Shown here: piece after piece, positions 7,926 to 16,545 of the stretch
How positions within the stretch are numbered: position 1 is the stretch's first letter
Layout of the letters: each line of letters opens with the position of its first letter
Source: Methylocystis sp.
GTDB taxonomy: Bacteria > Pseudomonadota > Alphaproteobacteria > Rhizobiales > Beijerinckiaceae
NCBI GenBank assembly: GCA_020252485.1
Contig: JADCCX010000012.1
Location: 159,096-223,095, forward strand
Reading direction: 5' to 3'
DNA length: 64,000 bases
Notes under the pieces: generated by a model
Seen by the model: only the letters and a program-made list of their open reading frames with translations
Told to the model about the DNA's origin: nothing
Database searches by the model: none
Made by a program: the position numbers and the translations under genes

Positions 7926-8699
7926 GTGCTGAAGACGCGCATCATTCCCTGCCTCGACGTCAAGGACGGCCGCGTCGTCAAGGGCGTGCAATTCGTCGAT
8001 CTGATTGACGCCGGCGACCCCGTGGAAGCGGCCAAGGCCTATGATGCCGCCGGCGCGGACGAGCTCTGTTTCCTCGACATCACGGCCAGCCACGAGAACC
8101 GGGGCACGATCCTCGATGTGGTGCGGCGCACGGCGGAGGCCTGCTTCATGCCGGTGACGGTGGGCGGCGGCGTGCGCAGCATCGAGGATATCCGGGCGCT
8201 GATGCTGGCGGGCGCAGATAAAGTGTCGATCAATTCCGCCGCCGTGAAGGACCCCGCCATCGTGGCCCGGGCGGCGGAGAAATTCGGCAGCCAGGCCATC
8301 GTCGTGGCGATCGACGCGAAGCGCGTCTCGCAGGCTGGCGAGGCGGACCGCTGGGACATCTTCACCCATGGCGGGCGGCAGGACACCGGCATCGACGCCG
8401 TCACCTTCGCGCGGAAGGTCGCCGAGCTTGGCGCGGGCGAAATCCTGCTCACCTCGATGGACCGCGACGGCACGAAATCGGGCTTCGATCTCGCCCTCAC
8501 CCGGGCGATCAGCGATGCCGTGCCGGTCCCGGTCGTCGCCTCCGGCGGCGTTGGCGCGCTCGATCATTTCGTCGAAGGCGTGGTGAAAGGCGGGGCCAGC
8601 GCGGTGCTGGCGGCCTCGGTCTTCCATTTCGGGACCTTCACCATCGGCGAGGTGAAGCGGCATATGGCGAAGGCGGGCGTGCCGGTCAGGCTGGATTAG
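7926..8699 (+). CDS. hisF: Imidazole glycerol phosphate synthase subunit HisF
   Basis: The cyclase half of the HisHF complex: it joins PRFAR and HisH-derived ammonia to give imidazole glycerol phosphate and AICAR in histidine synthesis. It has 257 residues, a TIM barrel with catalytic Asp11 (IIPCLDV) and the second aspartate in VVAIDAKR, and phosphate-binding loops VGGGVRS and [11 protein letters not shown]. It starts at GTG 7926. In many alphaproteobacteria hisF sits in a hisBHAF(E) cluster. Here no other his gene is near, so the partner HisH must be encoded elsewhere. Confidence 0.96.
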   Translation: MLKTRIIPCLDVKDGRVVKGVQFVDLIDAGDPVEAAKAYDAAGADELCFLDITASHENRGTILDVVRRTAEACFMPVTVGGGVRSIEDIRALMLAGADKVSINSAAVKDPAIVARAAEKFGSQAIVVAIDAKRVSQAGEADRWDIFTHGGRQDTGIDAVTFARKVAELGAGEILLTSMDRDGTKSGFDLALTRAISDAVPVPVVASGGVGALDHFVEGVVKGGASAVLAASVFHFGTFTIGEVKRHMAKAGVPVRLD

Positions 8700-8710
8700 C
8701 GGCTTTTCAC

Positions 8711-8793
8711 GTCATGCCCGGCCTTGAGCCGGGCATCCATGTTTTCATGCATTGGACAAAGACGTGGGTGGCCGGGTCAGGCCCGGCCATAAC
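8711..8793. repeat. Paired REP-type palindromes
   Basis: Two stems lie between hisF and the end of rmuC: TGCCCGGC-CTTGA-GCCGGGCA and TGGCCGGG-TCA-GGCCCGGCCA, separated by about 35 bases. This 'GTCATGCCCGGC...GCCGGGCAT' pattern is a common intergenic repeat of Rhizobiales genomes. It lies between convergent genes and could act as a bidirectional terminator. Confidence 0.75.
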
Positions 8794-8825
8794 GCGGCAA
8801 AGCCCCGAAAGACTTCGCCTTGCCC

Positions 8826-9989
8826 TCACTCCGCCGCGCGCACCACCGGGATCGCCGCCCGCGTTTCCTCGAATTCCAACGCCTCGATCCGCTGGCCGCG
8901 CTTGCCGATCTTGTCGGATGAGGTGGCGATATCGCCCACATCTTTCTGCGCCAGGCGGAAGTGATCATCGAGCTTCGCGGTCCGCTCCTGCAACCGGCGC
9001 ACATCCTCCAGCAGCAGGCCCACCTCCTTCTGCAATACGCCCGCCTGTTCGCGCATGCGGGCATCGCGCACGATGGCCTGCATCACCTGGATCGCCATCA
9101 TCAGCAGCGAGGGCGAGACGATGATGATCTTGGCGCGATGCGCCTTCTGGATCACATCCTCGAACCGGTCGGCGATGGTGGCGTAGAGCGATTCGGACGG
9201 AATGAAGAGGAAGGCCATGTCCTGCGTTTCGCCGGGGATGAGATAACGCTCGACGATATCGCCGATATGCTTGTTGATGTCATTGCGCACCTGCCGCTCG
9301 GCTGTGGCGAGACGCAGATCATCGCCCTTGGCGGCCTCCAGAAGCTGAAAGGCCTCAAGCGGGAATTTGGCGTCGACGACCAGCAGCCGCTCGTCGCCCG
9401 GCAGGCGGATCGCGCAATCGGGCCGCTTGCCGTTTGAGAGCGTCACCTGGAATTCATAGGCCGAGGGCGGCAGGCCATCGCGCACGATGGCCTCCATCCG
9501 CCCCTGCCCGAAGGCGCCGCGGGATTGCTTGTTGGCGAGGATGTCCTTCAGCGCCAACACTTCACCGGTGAGATCGGCGAGGTTCTTCTGCGCGCTGTCG
9601 ATCACGGCGAGCCGCTCGTTCAGTTTGCCGAGGTTCTCGGACTGTTTCTCGCTCTGCTGCTGCAGCCCCTGGCCCAGCGAGGCGCGCATCGCATCCATCC
9701 GGTCGGACATGGCTCTGACGAGATCGCTCTGCCGGCCGCCGAAAATCTCCGCCATCGTCTGCATGCGGGCCGTGAGTTCGGCCTGCAGCTGGTTCATGGC
9801 GGCGACCTTGTCGTCCATCTCCCGCTGGCGCTCGGCCGCGGCGGCGGCCTCCAGCGCCCTTGCCTGGTTGGCGCGAAGCACCAGCCAGACCAGCGCGATC
9901 AGCAGGATCAGCGCAACGCCGGCGCCAGCCATCAGCAGGTCGCGCAGGGTGACCGGAGTCTGGCCCAGAATCAGCACGATTTCGTTCAT
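8826..9989 (-). CDS. rmuC: RmuC-family DNA recombination protein
   Basis: A 387-residue protein of the RmuC family, whose E. coli member limits inversions at short inverted repeats and carries a nuclease-like fold. Residues 10-35 form an N-terminal membrane anchor, followed by a long coiled coil (to about residue 140) and the conserved C-terminal domain with [11 protein letters not shown] and the [15 protein letters not shown] block. The start is ATG 9989 ([10 protein letters not shown]). The frame is open further upstream through def, but that extension is not homologous. Divergent from def. Confidence 0.92.
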   Translation of the reverse strand: MNEIVLILGQTPVTLRDLLMAGAGVALILLIALVWLVLRANQARALEAAAAAERQREMDDKVAAMNQLQAELTARMQTMAEIFGGRQSDLVRAMSDRMDAMRASLGQGLQQQSEKQSENLGKLNERLAVIDSAQKNLADLTGEVLALKDILANKQSRGAFGQGRMEAIVRDGLPPSAYEFQVTLSNGKRPDCAIRLPGDERLLVVDAKFPLEAFQLLEAAKGDDLRLATAERQVRNDINKHIGDIVERYLIPGETQDMAFLFIPSESLYATIADRFEDVIQKAHRAKIIIVSPSLLMMAIQVMQAIVRDARMREQAGVLQKEVGLLLEDVRRLQERTAKLDDHFRLAQKDVGDIATSSDKIGKRGQRIEALEFEETRAAIPVVRAAE

Positions 9990-10112
9990 GGGCGGAAATC
10001 TAGCGCGCGGCGGCGGCAAAGTCGAACGAAAGTGGAACGATTGACCGTAGCTTCCCAAACCCATATCTGCTTTTTCACAGAAAACAGCCCGGACACCGAC
10101 GGCACCGACCCT

Positions 10113-10625
10113 ATGGCGACCCGAAAGATCATCATCCTCCCCGACGCACAGCTTCGGCTGGTGTCCGCCCCCGTTGCAGCACTCGACAAGGCCGTGCAGG
10201 CGCTCGCCGAGGACATGCTGGAAACGATGTACGAGGCGCCCGGCATCGGGCTCGCCGCCATCCAGATCGGCGTGCCGCAACGGCTGATGGTGATCGACCT
10301 CGCCAAAAAGGATGAACCGAAACAGCCGATCGTCTTCATCAATCCCGAGATCGTGGCCCGCTCCGAGGAGACCTCCTCCTATGAGGAGGGCTGCCTCTCG
10401 ATCCCGGAATATTACGAGGAGGTGACCCGGCCGGCGGCGGTGACCGTGCGGTTCCAGGACCTCAAGGGCAAGGCCGAGCAGATCGACGCCGACGGGCTGC
10501 TCGCCACCTGCATCCAGCACGAGATCGACCATCTCGATGGCAAGCTGTTCATCGATTATCTGTCGAAGCTGAAGCGCGACCGGGTGATCAAGAAATTCAC
10601 CAAGCTCGCCCGGCGCGAGGATTAA
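10113..10625 (+). CDS. def: Peptide deformylase
   Basis: Removes the formyl group from nascent protein N-termini. It has 170 residues with all three family motifs: [17 protein letters not shown] (metal-binding Cys) and HEIDHLDG (two metal-binding His and the catalytic Glu). Start ATG 10113 ([10 protein letters not shown]). It stands alone here, without the common fmt neighbour. Its stop codon lies in the first copy of a 17-base direct repeat that flanks a palindromic element. Confidence 0.97.
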   Translation: MATRKIIILPDAQLRLVSAPVAALDKAVQALAEDMLETMYEAPGIGLAAIQIGVPQRLMVIDLAKKDEPKQPIVFINPEIVARSEETSSYEEGCLSIPEYYEEVTRPAAVTVRFQDLKGKAEQIDADGLLATCIQHEIDHLDGKLFIDYLSKLKRDRVIKKFTKLARRED

Positions 10626-10775
10626 TCCCGCCAGTGCGTGGCGCTCGCCGCCTTTGCGAGCGCAGCGAAGCAATCCAGAACAACGCGTCAAACACGCCTT
10701 CGTTACAAATCGGCCTCTGGATTGCTTTGTCGCTTCGCTCCGCGCAATGACGGTCAGTGCGAGGATTAATCCCGC
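10615..10775. repeat. Palindromic element flanked by 17-bp direct repeats, between def and dnaQ
   Basis: GCGAGGATTAATCCCGC occurs at 10615-10631 and again, identical and in the same orientation, at 10759-10775. The 127 bases between them hold an inverted repeat: a GCGAGCGCAGCGAAGCAATCC-type left arm and a GGATTGC...GCTTCGCTC-type right arm, the known alphaproteobacterial 'gcgaagcaatcc' intergenic repeat. The left copy carries the def stop and the right copy the dnaQ stop, so the direct repeat looks like a duplication formed on insertion at formerly abutting gene ends. Confidence 0.8.
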
Positions 10776-11461
10776 TCGATGTAGCTTTTCCAGAGCGCCT
10801 TCTCGCCCATCCCAGCCACGAAAGCGGCATGGGCCCTGATCTCCGCCTCGGTCAGCAGGGGCTGCAGAGGTTCCGGACGCGCAACAGGGGTCAGCGTCGC
10901 CGAAGCAATGGCGCCGCTGCGCGGCCCGCCGTCGAAACCGAGCGCAGCCTGCTTGCCGCCGAGCAATTCGGAATAGACTTCCGCCAGGATCTCCGCATCG
11001 AGCAGCGCGCCATGCTTGACCCGATGGGCATTGCTGATGCCGAAACGCTCGCAAAGCGCATCCAACGAGGCTTTCGCGCCGGGAAACTTCCGCCTGGCGA
11101 GCTGCACCGTATCGACCACGCGCTCCAGGCTGATCGCCGGCTTTTTCACCCGCTCGAACTCGGCATTGATGAAGCCCATATCGAAACCGGCGTTATGGGC
11201 GACGAGCTGCGCGCCATCCAGAAATTCCCAGAGCTCATCGGCGATCGCCGGGAACAGCGGCTTGTCCTTCAGAAACTCCGTCGAAAGCCCGTGAACCTCG
11301 AAGGCCTCGAAGGGCATGTCGCGCTCAGGATTGATGTACTGGTGGAAAACCCGGCCGGTCGGGAAGCGGTTGACCATCTCGATGCAGCCGATTTCAACCA
11401 GCCTGTGCCCCTCGCGCGGGTTCAGGCCGGTGGTCTCCGTATCGAAGATGATCTCGCGCAT
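10766..11461 (-). CDS. dnaQ: DNA polymerase III epsilon subunit (proofreading exonuclease)
   Basis: The 3'-5' exonuclease of the replicative polymerase. It has 231 residues with Exo I DTETTG (Asp7, Glu9), Exo [11 protein letters not shown] and Exo III HGALLDA motifs, so a normal DEDDh active site, and a C-terminal tail expected to bind the polymerase subunit. Last gene of the leftward operon ppsR-maf-aroE-coaE-dnaQ. Its ATG overlaps the coaE stop by one base (TGATG). Confidence 0.96.
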   Translation of the reverse strand: MREIIFDTETTGLNPREGHRLVEIGCIEMVNRFPTGRVFHQYINPERDMPFEAFEVHGLSTEFLKDKPLFPAIADELWEFLDGAQLVAHNAGFDMGFINAEFERVKKPAISLERVVDTVQLARRKFPGAKASLDALCERFGISNAHRVKHGALLDAEILAEVYSELLGGKQAALGFDGGPRSGAIASATLTPVARPEPLQPLLTEAEIRAHAAFVAGMGEKALWKSYIERD

Positions 11462-12066
11462 CAGGATGTCCGAATCACGCCGGACAATCCGGCGACAGCC
11501 CGCAGGATATCACGCGCCTGCCGCCTCGCGCTTGCCATGCCGAGCCCGGTATCCACGATAAAATGCGCGCGGCGGCGCTTTTCAGCATCCGGCATCTGGC
11601 GGGAGCGAATCTGCGCGAAGCGCTCCTCCGTCATGCCCGGACGGGCCAGAACCCGCTGGCGCTGGATTGCGGCGTCGGCGGTGACGACGACAACGGCATC
11701 CACCCGCGCCTCGCCCCCGGTCTCCAGGAGCAGGGGAACATCGAGCACGGCCACGGTCGCACGCTGCGCGGCGGCTTCGGCCAGAAAGGCCTTTTCGGCT
11801 TCGCGGACGAGCGGGTGCACGATAGCTTCAAGCCGCTGCATCGCCGCCGCATCGCCAAGCACCTGTTCGCCCAGCGCCTTCCGGTCGACAACGCCGTCTA
11901 TCACCACGCCGGGAAAAGCCGCCTCGATCAGCGGAGCCGCCTCGCCGGCATAAAGCCGGTGCACCGTGGCATCCGCATCATGGACCGGCACGCCGAGTTC
12001 GCGAAACATCGCCGCGGTCGTCGATTTGCCCATGCCGATCGAACCGGTGAGGCCAAGCAGCAGCAT
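11461..12066 (-). CDS. coaE: Dephospho-CoA kinase
   Basis: Last step of coenzyme A synthesis: phosphorylates dephospho-CoA at the ribose 3'-hydroxyl. It has 201 residues, with P-loop GSIGMGKST at 8-16, the substrate-binding [10 protein letters not shown] and the [12 protein letters not shown] lid segment. Placed between aroE (three-base gap) and dnaQ (one-base overlap) in the same operon, an order usual in alphaproteobacteria. Confidence 0.95.
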   Translation of the reverse strand: MLLLGLTGSIGMGKSTTAAMFRELGVPVHDADATVHRLYAGEAAPLIEAAFPGVVIDGVVDRKALGEQVLGDAAAMQRLEAIVHPLVREAEKAFLAEAAAQRATVAVLDVPLLLETGGEARVDAVVVVTADAAIQRQRVLARPGMTEERFAQIRSRQMPDAEKRRRAHFIVDTGLGMASARRQARDILRAVAGLSGVIRTS

Positions 12067-12069
12067 GGC

Positions 12070-12903
12070 CTAGGCGGCGCCCAGCACATCCGCCTCGACG
12101 AGGCGGGTGAGTTCCGGCGTCACCCGCGGTCGCAGCCCGAACCAGCGCTCGAAGCTCGGCACCGCCTGGTGGAGCAACATCCCCAGCCCGCCGACGACGC
12201 GGAGGCCCCGGGCGGCGGCCGCCTCGATCAGCGGCGTGCGGAGCGGGACATAGACGGCATCGGCCACCACCGTGGCATCGCCCGCCGCGGTGAGCGGCAG
12301 ATCGAGCGGAGGCTGGCCGCTCATGCCGAGCGAAGTGGTGTTGACGATGAGACCGGCGCTGCCGACATGCGACGCGGCATCCTGCCATGAGCAGGGGATG
12401 ACGGCGCTGCCGAAATCGCGCGCCAGCGCCTCGGCGGCCGCCAATGTCCGGTTGGCGACGATGATGCGCCCCATGCCGCGCGCCAGCAGGCCATGCACGA
12501 TGGCGCGCGCCGCGCCGCCGGCTCCCAGCACGAGAGCGACGTCCCGGCACTCGTCCCAGCCCGGCGCCCCGGCGTCAAGGCTCGCGATGAAACCCGCGAA
12601 ATCCGTGTTGCCGGCATGGAGCCGGCCATCTTCGAACCAGAACATATTGGCCGCGCCGATGCGGCGGGCGTCAGCGGAGCAATGATCCGCCAGCGCGAGG
12701 AGATCGCGCTTGTGCGGCAGCGTCGCATTGCCGCCCGCATAGCCGAGCGACGGCATCGCCTTGAGGAAAGCCGCGAAATCCTCGGGCTTCACCTCCTCCT
12801 TGCTGTAACTGCCCTCGATCCCATGCAGCTTCAGCCAATAATTGTGAATCATCGGAGAGCGGGAATGCTTGACGGGGTGGCCGATGATGCAGGCTTTCTT
12901 CAT
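12070..12903 (-). CDS. aroE: Shikimate dehydrogenase
   Basis: NADPH-dependent reduction of 3-dehydroshikimate in aromatic amino acid synthesis. It has 277 residues, with a substrate domain containing GNATLPHK (catalytic Lys) and NTDFAGF (catalytic Asp), a Rossmann loop GAGGAARA and the NADP-binding NRT. The usual GxNVTxP and GAxNT motifs read GNATLP and GAANMF, so the substrate pocket deviates slightly from consensus. Third gene of the ppsR-dnaQ operon. Confidence 0.94.
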   Translation of the reverse strand: MKKACIIGHPVKHSRSPMIHNYWLKLHGIEGSYSKEEVKPEDFAAFLKAMPSLGYAGGNATLPHKRDLLALADHCSADARRIGAANMFWFEDGRLHAGNTDFAGFIASLDAGAPGWDECRDVALVLGAGGAARAIVHGLLARGMGRIIVANRTLAAAEALARDFGSAVIPCSWQDAASHVGSAGLIVNTTSLGMSGQPPLDLPLTAAGDATVVADAVYVPLRTPLIEAAAARGLRVVGGLGMLLHQAVPSFERWFGLRPRVTPELTRLVEADVLGAA

Positions 12904-12912
12904 GCGCGATCC

Positions 12913-13548
12913 CTATTCGGCGACCAGACCGAGACGGCGGAGCTGCGCCAGCGTCTCCAGCATCGGCAGGCCGAGGATCGCCGTATGCTCGCCCGTGATC
13001 CGGCGGAAGAGATGCATGCCCGCACGCTCGAGCTGATAGCCGCCGACGCTGACCCGCACGGCATCGCCCGACACATCGAGATAACGATCGATCATCGCCG
13101 GCGAGAGCCGCCGCATCGTCAGACGCGCGGCGCCGACGAAGCTCACGATCGTCTTGTTGCTGCGGGCGATCACCACGGCCGAATGCAGGACATGCGTGCG
13201 GCCCGAAAGCCGCGACAATTGCTCGGCGGCGGCATCGCGGTCGGCCGGCTTGTGGAGCAGAATCTTGCCGAGCGCCAGCGTCTGATCCGCGCCGATCACA
13301 ATGCGGTCCAACACGCGTTTCGAAACGGCGAGCGCCTTGGCATGCGCCAGACTCCGGGCGATCTGATCGGCCGCCACGCCCTGCGCCTCCTGCGGATCGG
13401 CGATGGCGCGCTCATCCACCTCGGGCCGCATGACCTCGACGGGAATGCCGGCCGCCGTCAGCAGCGCGAAGCGCGTGGCGCTTCCCGAGGCCAGCACCAG
13501 CGGCTTGTCGCCAAGCCAGAGCGGATGGAGGTCAGCCGGATCACTCAT
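12913..13548 (-). CDS. maf: Maf-family nucleotide pyrophosphatase
   Basis: Maf proteins hydrolyse non-canonical or methylated NTPs, and some slow septation. It has 211 residues, with LASGSATR in place of the common LASxSPRR, GADQTL with the catalytic Asp, the HKP motif and GGYQLERAG near the C-terminus. The N-terminal variation places it with the alphaproteobacterial Maf located between ppsR and aroE. Substrate preference cannot be read from sequence. One base separates it from ppsR. Confidence 0.92.
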   Translation of the reverse strand: MSDPADLHPLWLGDKPLVLASGSATRFALLTAAGIPVEVMRPEVDERAIADPQEAQGVAADQIARSLAHAKALAVSKRVLDRIVIGADQTLALGKILLHKPADRDAAAEQLSRLSGRTHVLHSAVVIARSNKTIVSFVGAARLTMRRLSPAMIDRYLDVSGDAVRVSVGGYQLERAGMHLFRRITGEHTAILGLPMLETLAQLRRLGLVAE

Positions 13549-13549
13549 C

Positions 13550-14380
13550 TCATTGGGCGACCAGGGTCGCCTTGCGGGCGTTGTACCATTCGATGATCGT
13601 CGCCGAGGCCTCCTCGATGGAGCGGCGGGTCACATCGATCACCGGCCAGTCATGGCGCGAGAACAGCCGGCGCGCCTTCGCCATCTCGTCGGCAACCGAA
13701 TCCTTATCGACATAATCCGTGTTGTCGGTCGCGTTCAGGGAGAGGAGGCGGTTCTGCCGGATCTGGATGATCCGATCGGTGCTGGCCACCAGTCCGACGA
13801 CCAGAGGCTTCACAAGCGTTTCCAGCTGTGGCGGCGGGCTGATGCCGGGCACGAGCGGGATATTGGCGGTTTTGATGCCGCGGTTGGCGAGATAGATGCT
13901 CGTCGGCGTCTTCGAGGTGCGGCTGATGCCGACGAGCACGACATCGGCCTCCTCGAGATCCTCGGCGAGCTGGCCGTCGTCATGCAGCATCGTGAAATTG
14001 AGAGCATCGATGCGGCGGAAGTAATCCGCGTTCAGCATGTGCTGCGCGCCCGGCCGCGGCGTTGACACCGCGCCCAGATAGGACTGGATCATGGCGTGGA
14101 CGGGGGTCAGCACCGAGAGGCAGGGGCAGCCGGTTTCCTTGCAGGCGGCTTCCAGACGCGCGGAAAGCTCCTGATCGACCAGCGTGAACAGGACCAGGCC
14201 GGGCGCCGCCTCGATCTCGCTGATCACCCGGTCGAGCTGGTCATGCGTCCGCACCAGCGGATAGACATGCTCAATCGAAGCCACGCCCTGATACTGGGCG
14301 GCCGCTGCGCGGCTGACCGCGATCAGGGTTTCACCCGTTGCATCCGAGACGAGATGGAGGTGAAAGTAGTTGCGGCCCAT
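13550..14380 (-). CDS. ppsR: PpsR/PDRP bifunctional kinase-pyrophosphorylase (DUF299)
   Basis: Regulates PEP synthase or pyruvate phosphate dikinase by ADP-dependent phosphorylation and Pi-dependent dephosphorylation. It has 276 residues from ATG 14380 ([13 protein letters not shown]), with the nucleotide-binding loop GISRTSKTP at 151-159 and the conserved NTDYVD. The frame is open further upstream but without homology. It heads the operon and faces hemE across the candidate origin. Its presence implies a PEP synthase or PPDK elsewhere, relevant because pckA is broken here. Confidence 0.94.
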   Translation of the reverse strand: MGRNYFHLHLVSDATGETLIAVSRAAAAQYQGVASIEHVYPLVRTHDQLDRVISEIEAAPGLVLFTLVDQELSARLEAACKETGCPCLSVLTPVHAMIQSYLGAVSTPRPGAQHMLNADYFRRIDALNFTMLHDDGQLAEDLEEADVVLVGISRTSKTPTSIYLANRGIKTANIPLVPGISPPPQLETLVKPLVVGLVASTDRIIQIRQNRLLSLNATDNTDYVDKDSVADEMAKARRLFSRHDWPVIDVTRRSIEEASATIIEWYNARKATLVAQ

Positions 14381-14796
14381 CAAGCGCTTTCCAGGAACAG
14401 CGGTCGAAGCTTCTTGCACAGGGCTGCTATCATGCTGTGGACCGCTGTGCAAAAGGTGAGGCCCCTGCGGCAAGGGCGAAACCCCTGTCCCCGGAGACTG
14501 TGATCGCCTCCCCGTTATGGTTAACAGAGTGTTAACGTCTTGTCCTTCGTCCCCAGCTGGGCCGCGCCGTGCGCTCAGGCTGGAGCGGTGAGCACCTGCA
14601 ATCACGGCAAACCGCTGAAAGTATTTCAGAAAAGGATACGCTAAACTCCCATCTTGTGTAGCGCCGATGGCTGGCCGATGGTCCCGCAAACTGGTGACAA
14701 ACTGTGGATGGCTCCGGATTCCGCAACCGGCCTCACCAGACAGAGTCAAAGAAAAAGAGAAAGACCTCTTTCTTGTTAGATAAAGTGAACACCTCC
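14381..14796. other. oriC: Candidate chromosomal replication origin (oriC) between ppsR and hemE
   Basis: A 416-base gene-free gap between divergent ppsR and hemE. In Caulobacter and several Rhizobiales the mapped origin lies next to hemE. Visible elements are a perfect CtrA box (14521-14535), two GANTC methylation sites (14717-14721 and 14743-14747), imperfect DnaA-like words (TGTGGATGG at 14703, TGTGGACCG at 14436, TCTTGCACA at 14412) and an A/T-rich purine-pyrimidine stretch just before hemE with the inverted pair AGAAAGA/TCTTTCT. Two parS sites lie about 9-11 kb to the right. No perfect TTATCCACA box is present, so the call rests on context. Confidence 0.6.
14521..14535. promoter_or_regulatory. 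Perfect CtrA box (TTAA-N7-TTAA)
   Basis: TTAACAGAGTGTTAA matches the full CtrA consensus exactly. CtrA represses origin firing and controls cell-cycle promoters in alphaproteobacteria. A site here suits both repression of the origin and control of ppsR or hemE. Confidence 0.7.
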
Positions 14797-15822
14797 ATGC
14801 CGTCACCCTGTCTCCAGAAAGCTCTCAGGGGCGAACGGCAAGCTGTTCCGCCTGTCTGGCTGATGCGCCAGGCTGGCCGCTATCTGCCGGAATATCGGGC
14901 GCTCAGGGCGAAGTCGAAATCCTTCCTGCATTTCTGCTACACGCCCGAATGGGCGATCGAGGTGACGCTGCAGCCGATCCGCCGTTTCGGTTTCGATGCC
15001 TCCATCATCTTTTCCGATATCCTGACGATTCCGGATGCCCTGCAGCGCAACGTCCGCTTCACCGAGGGCGAGGGACCGGAAATGGATCCGATCACCGATC
15101 CGGCCGTGATCGCGACATTGCGGGATGTCTATAACCCGGAAATCCTGAAGCCCGTTTACGAAGCGGTAGCGGGCGTGAGAGCCGGACTGCCCAAGGAAAC
15201 GGCGCTGCTTGGCTTCTGCGGCGCGCCCTGGACGGTGGCGACCTATATGATCGCCGGCAAGGGCACGAAGGAGCAGGCGCCGGCGCGGCTCTTCGCCTAT
15301 CGGCATCCCGTTGCCTTCCAGGCATTGATGGATCTTCTGGTCGATGTCAGTGCGGTGCATCTGATCGCGCAGATCGACGCGGGCGCCGATACGGTGCAGA
15401 TCTTCGACAGCTGGGCCAGCGTGCTTCCGGCGGAGCAATTCGACCGTTGGTGCATCCAGCCGGTGAAGGCGCTGGTCGATAAGGTCCGGGCGGCCCGCCC
15501 GTATGCCGGGATTATCGGCTTTCCGCGCGGCGCAACAACCGAGGGGCTGCTGCGATTCGCCTCCGAAACAGATGTCGACGGGCTCTCGATCGATACCGCC
15601 GGCGATCTGGCCGGCATCGCCGTCAAGGCCGGCCTGCCGACGCTGCAGGGCAACCTTGATCCGCTGGCGTTGGTGGCGGGGGGCGAAGGGCTCGACCGGG
15701 CGATCGACGCCATTCTGGCCGTCGCAGCCGACCGGCCCTTCATCTTCAACTTGGGCCATGGCATCCTGCCTGAAACGCCGATCGCTCATGTGGAGCATCT
15801 GCTCAAGAGAATCCGCGGCTGA
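14797..15822 (+). CDS. hemE: Uroporphyrinogen decarboxylase
   Basis: Removes four carboxyl groups from uroporphyrinogen III to give coproporphyrinogen III in haem synthesis. It has 341 residues, with the signature [11 protein letters not shown] near the N-terminus, the catalytic Asp in FSDIL, and [11 protein letters not shown] 14797 is chosen because homology begins there; an upstream in-frame ATG would extend into the A/T-rich pre-hemE region. The stop abuts an 82-base palindrome, after which hemJ follows. Confidence 0.96.
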   Translation: MPSPCLQKALRGERQAVPPVWLMRQAGRYLPEYRALRAKSKSFLHFCYTPEWAIEVTLQPIRRFGFDASIIFSDILTIPDALQRNVRFTEGEGPEMDPITDPAVIATLRDVYNPEILKPVYEAVAGVRAGLPKETALLGFCGAPWTVATYMIAGKGTKEQAPARLFAYRHPVAFQALMDLLVDVSAVHLIAQIDAGADTVQIFDSWASVLPAEQFDRWCIQPVKALVDKVRAARPYAGIIGFPRGATTEGLLRFASETDVDGLSIDTAGDLAGIAVKAGLPTLQGNLDPLALVAGGEGLDRAIDAILAVAADRPFIFNLGHGILPETPIAHVEHLLKRIRG

Positions 15823-15904
15823 TTAGGGCGAAAACTCATCAATGGAGGGCGTTTTGATGCGATCAGGGATCAAAAAGCCCTCCATTGATGAGTTTTCGCC
15901 CTAA
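15823..15904. repeat. 82-base palindrome with perfect 28-base arms (MITE-like)
   Basis: Bases 15823-15850 are the exact reverse complement of 15877-15904. The 26-base centre itself carries TTTTGAT...ATCAAAA. The arms begin TTAGGGCG and end CGCCCTAA, so a TA dinucleotide lies at each end as expected for a TA target duplication. It starts one base after the hemE stop. No T-run follows the stem, so it is not a standard intrinsic terminator, although it would be very stable in RNA. Confidence 0.85.
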
Positions 15905-15922
15905 GCGCGATTCGGATCCGAA

Positions 15923-16348
15923 ATGTATCTCTGGCTGAAAGCGCTGCATCTCATCGCCGTGATCTCGTGGATGGCGGGACTGCTCTATCTGCCGCGGCTG
16001 ATGATCTATCATTGCGCCGCCGAGAAGGGATCTGTGCAATCGGAGACGTTCAAGGTCATGGAACGGCGGCTGTTGAAAGCCATCATGACGCCCGCGATGA
16101 TCGTAACCTGGGTGCTGGGATTGATCCTCGCCTTCGGTTATGTCGGCTTCTCGGGCAACGGCTGGCTCCATGTAAAGCTGGCGCTGGTCGTCGCCCTTTC
16201 CGCGGCCCATGGGTATCAAGCCCGCTGGGTCAGGGAATTCGCCGAGGACCGCAACACGCGCCCGCAGCGCTTCTATCGGATCGCCAACGAGGCGCCGACG
16301 GTGCTGATGATCGCCATCGTTATCCTGGTGATCGTGAAGCCGTTCTGA
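15923..16348 (+). CDS. hemJ: HemJ protoporphyrinogen IX oxidase
   Basis: Oxidises protoporphyrinogen IX to protoporphyrin IX in bacteria lacking HemG/HemY. It has 141 residues in four membrane helices. The conserved haem-binding His lies at position 9 (KALHLIAVISWMAG), and the conserved Lys is in HVKLAL. It sits between hemE and rho, the standard alphaproteobacterial place, so the haem link is supported by context. The palindrome separates it from hemE and may uncouple their expression. Confidence 0.92.
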   Translation: MYLWLKALHLIAVISWMAGLLYLPRLMIYHCAAEKGSVQSETFKVMERRLLKAIMTPAMIVTWVLGLILAFGYVGFSGNGWLHVKLALVVALSAAHGYQARWVREFAEDRNTRPQRFYRIANEAPTVLMIAIVILVIVKPF

Positions 16349-16545
16349 AACTGACGGAATTGATCGCGAGCCCATTGCAGTTTTTGCGATTCTGGCCTAT
16401 CTGGACCTTCTCTCCTCAAGGGCTGAACTCCAAGAAGTTCATCAAGGCATTCCGCCGCAGCGGATGTGCTTTCGTTCCAGCGTATAGCCCTGCGCCTCTC
16501 CCTCTCCGGTTTTCAACTTCACTCTCATAGACGGACGTCTCCCAG
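16349..16545 (+). promoter_or_regulatory. rho leader with C/T-rich tract
   Basis: 197 bases without a gene. The last 60 or so (about 16480-16535) are pyrimidine-rich and poor in G (CCTCTCCCTCTCC and TCAACTTCACTCTC), the composition of Rho-loading sites. Autogenous attenuation of rho is known in other bacteria; here it is inferred from composition only. Confidence 0.35.

Noticed and set aside
9990..11054. Upstream extension of the rmuC frame across def
   Set aside because: The extension runs antisense through def and the repeat element, and RmuC homology begins at the ATG at 9989.
14401..14711. DnaA boxes in the candidate origin
   Set aside because: The best words match only about seven of nine consensus bases, so they are listed as weak support and not as features.
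15823..15904. Reading the large palindrome as an intrinsic terminator of hemE
   Set aside because: No T-run follows the stem on either strand, and the perfect arms with terminal TA fit an inserted element better.
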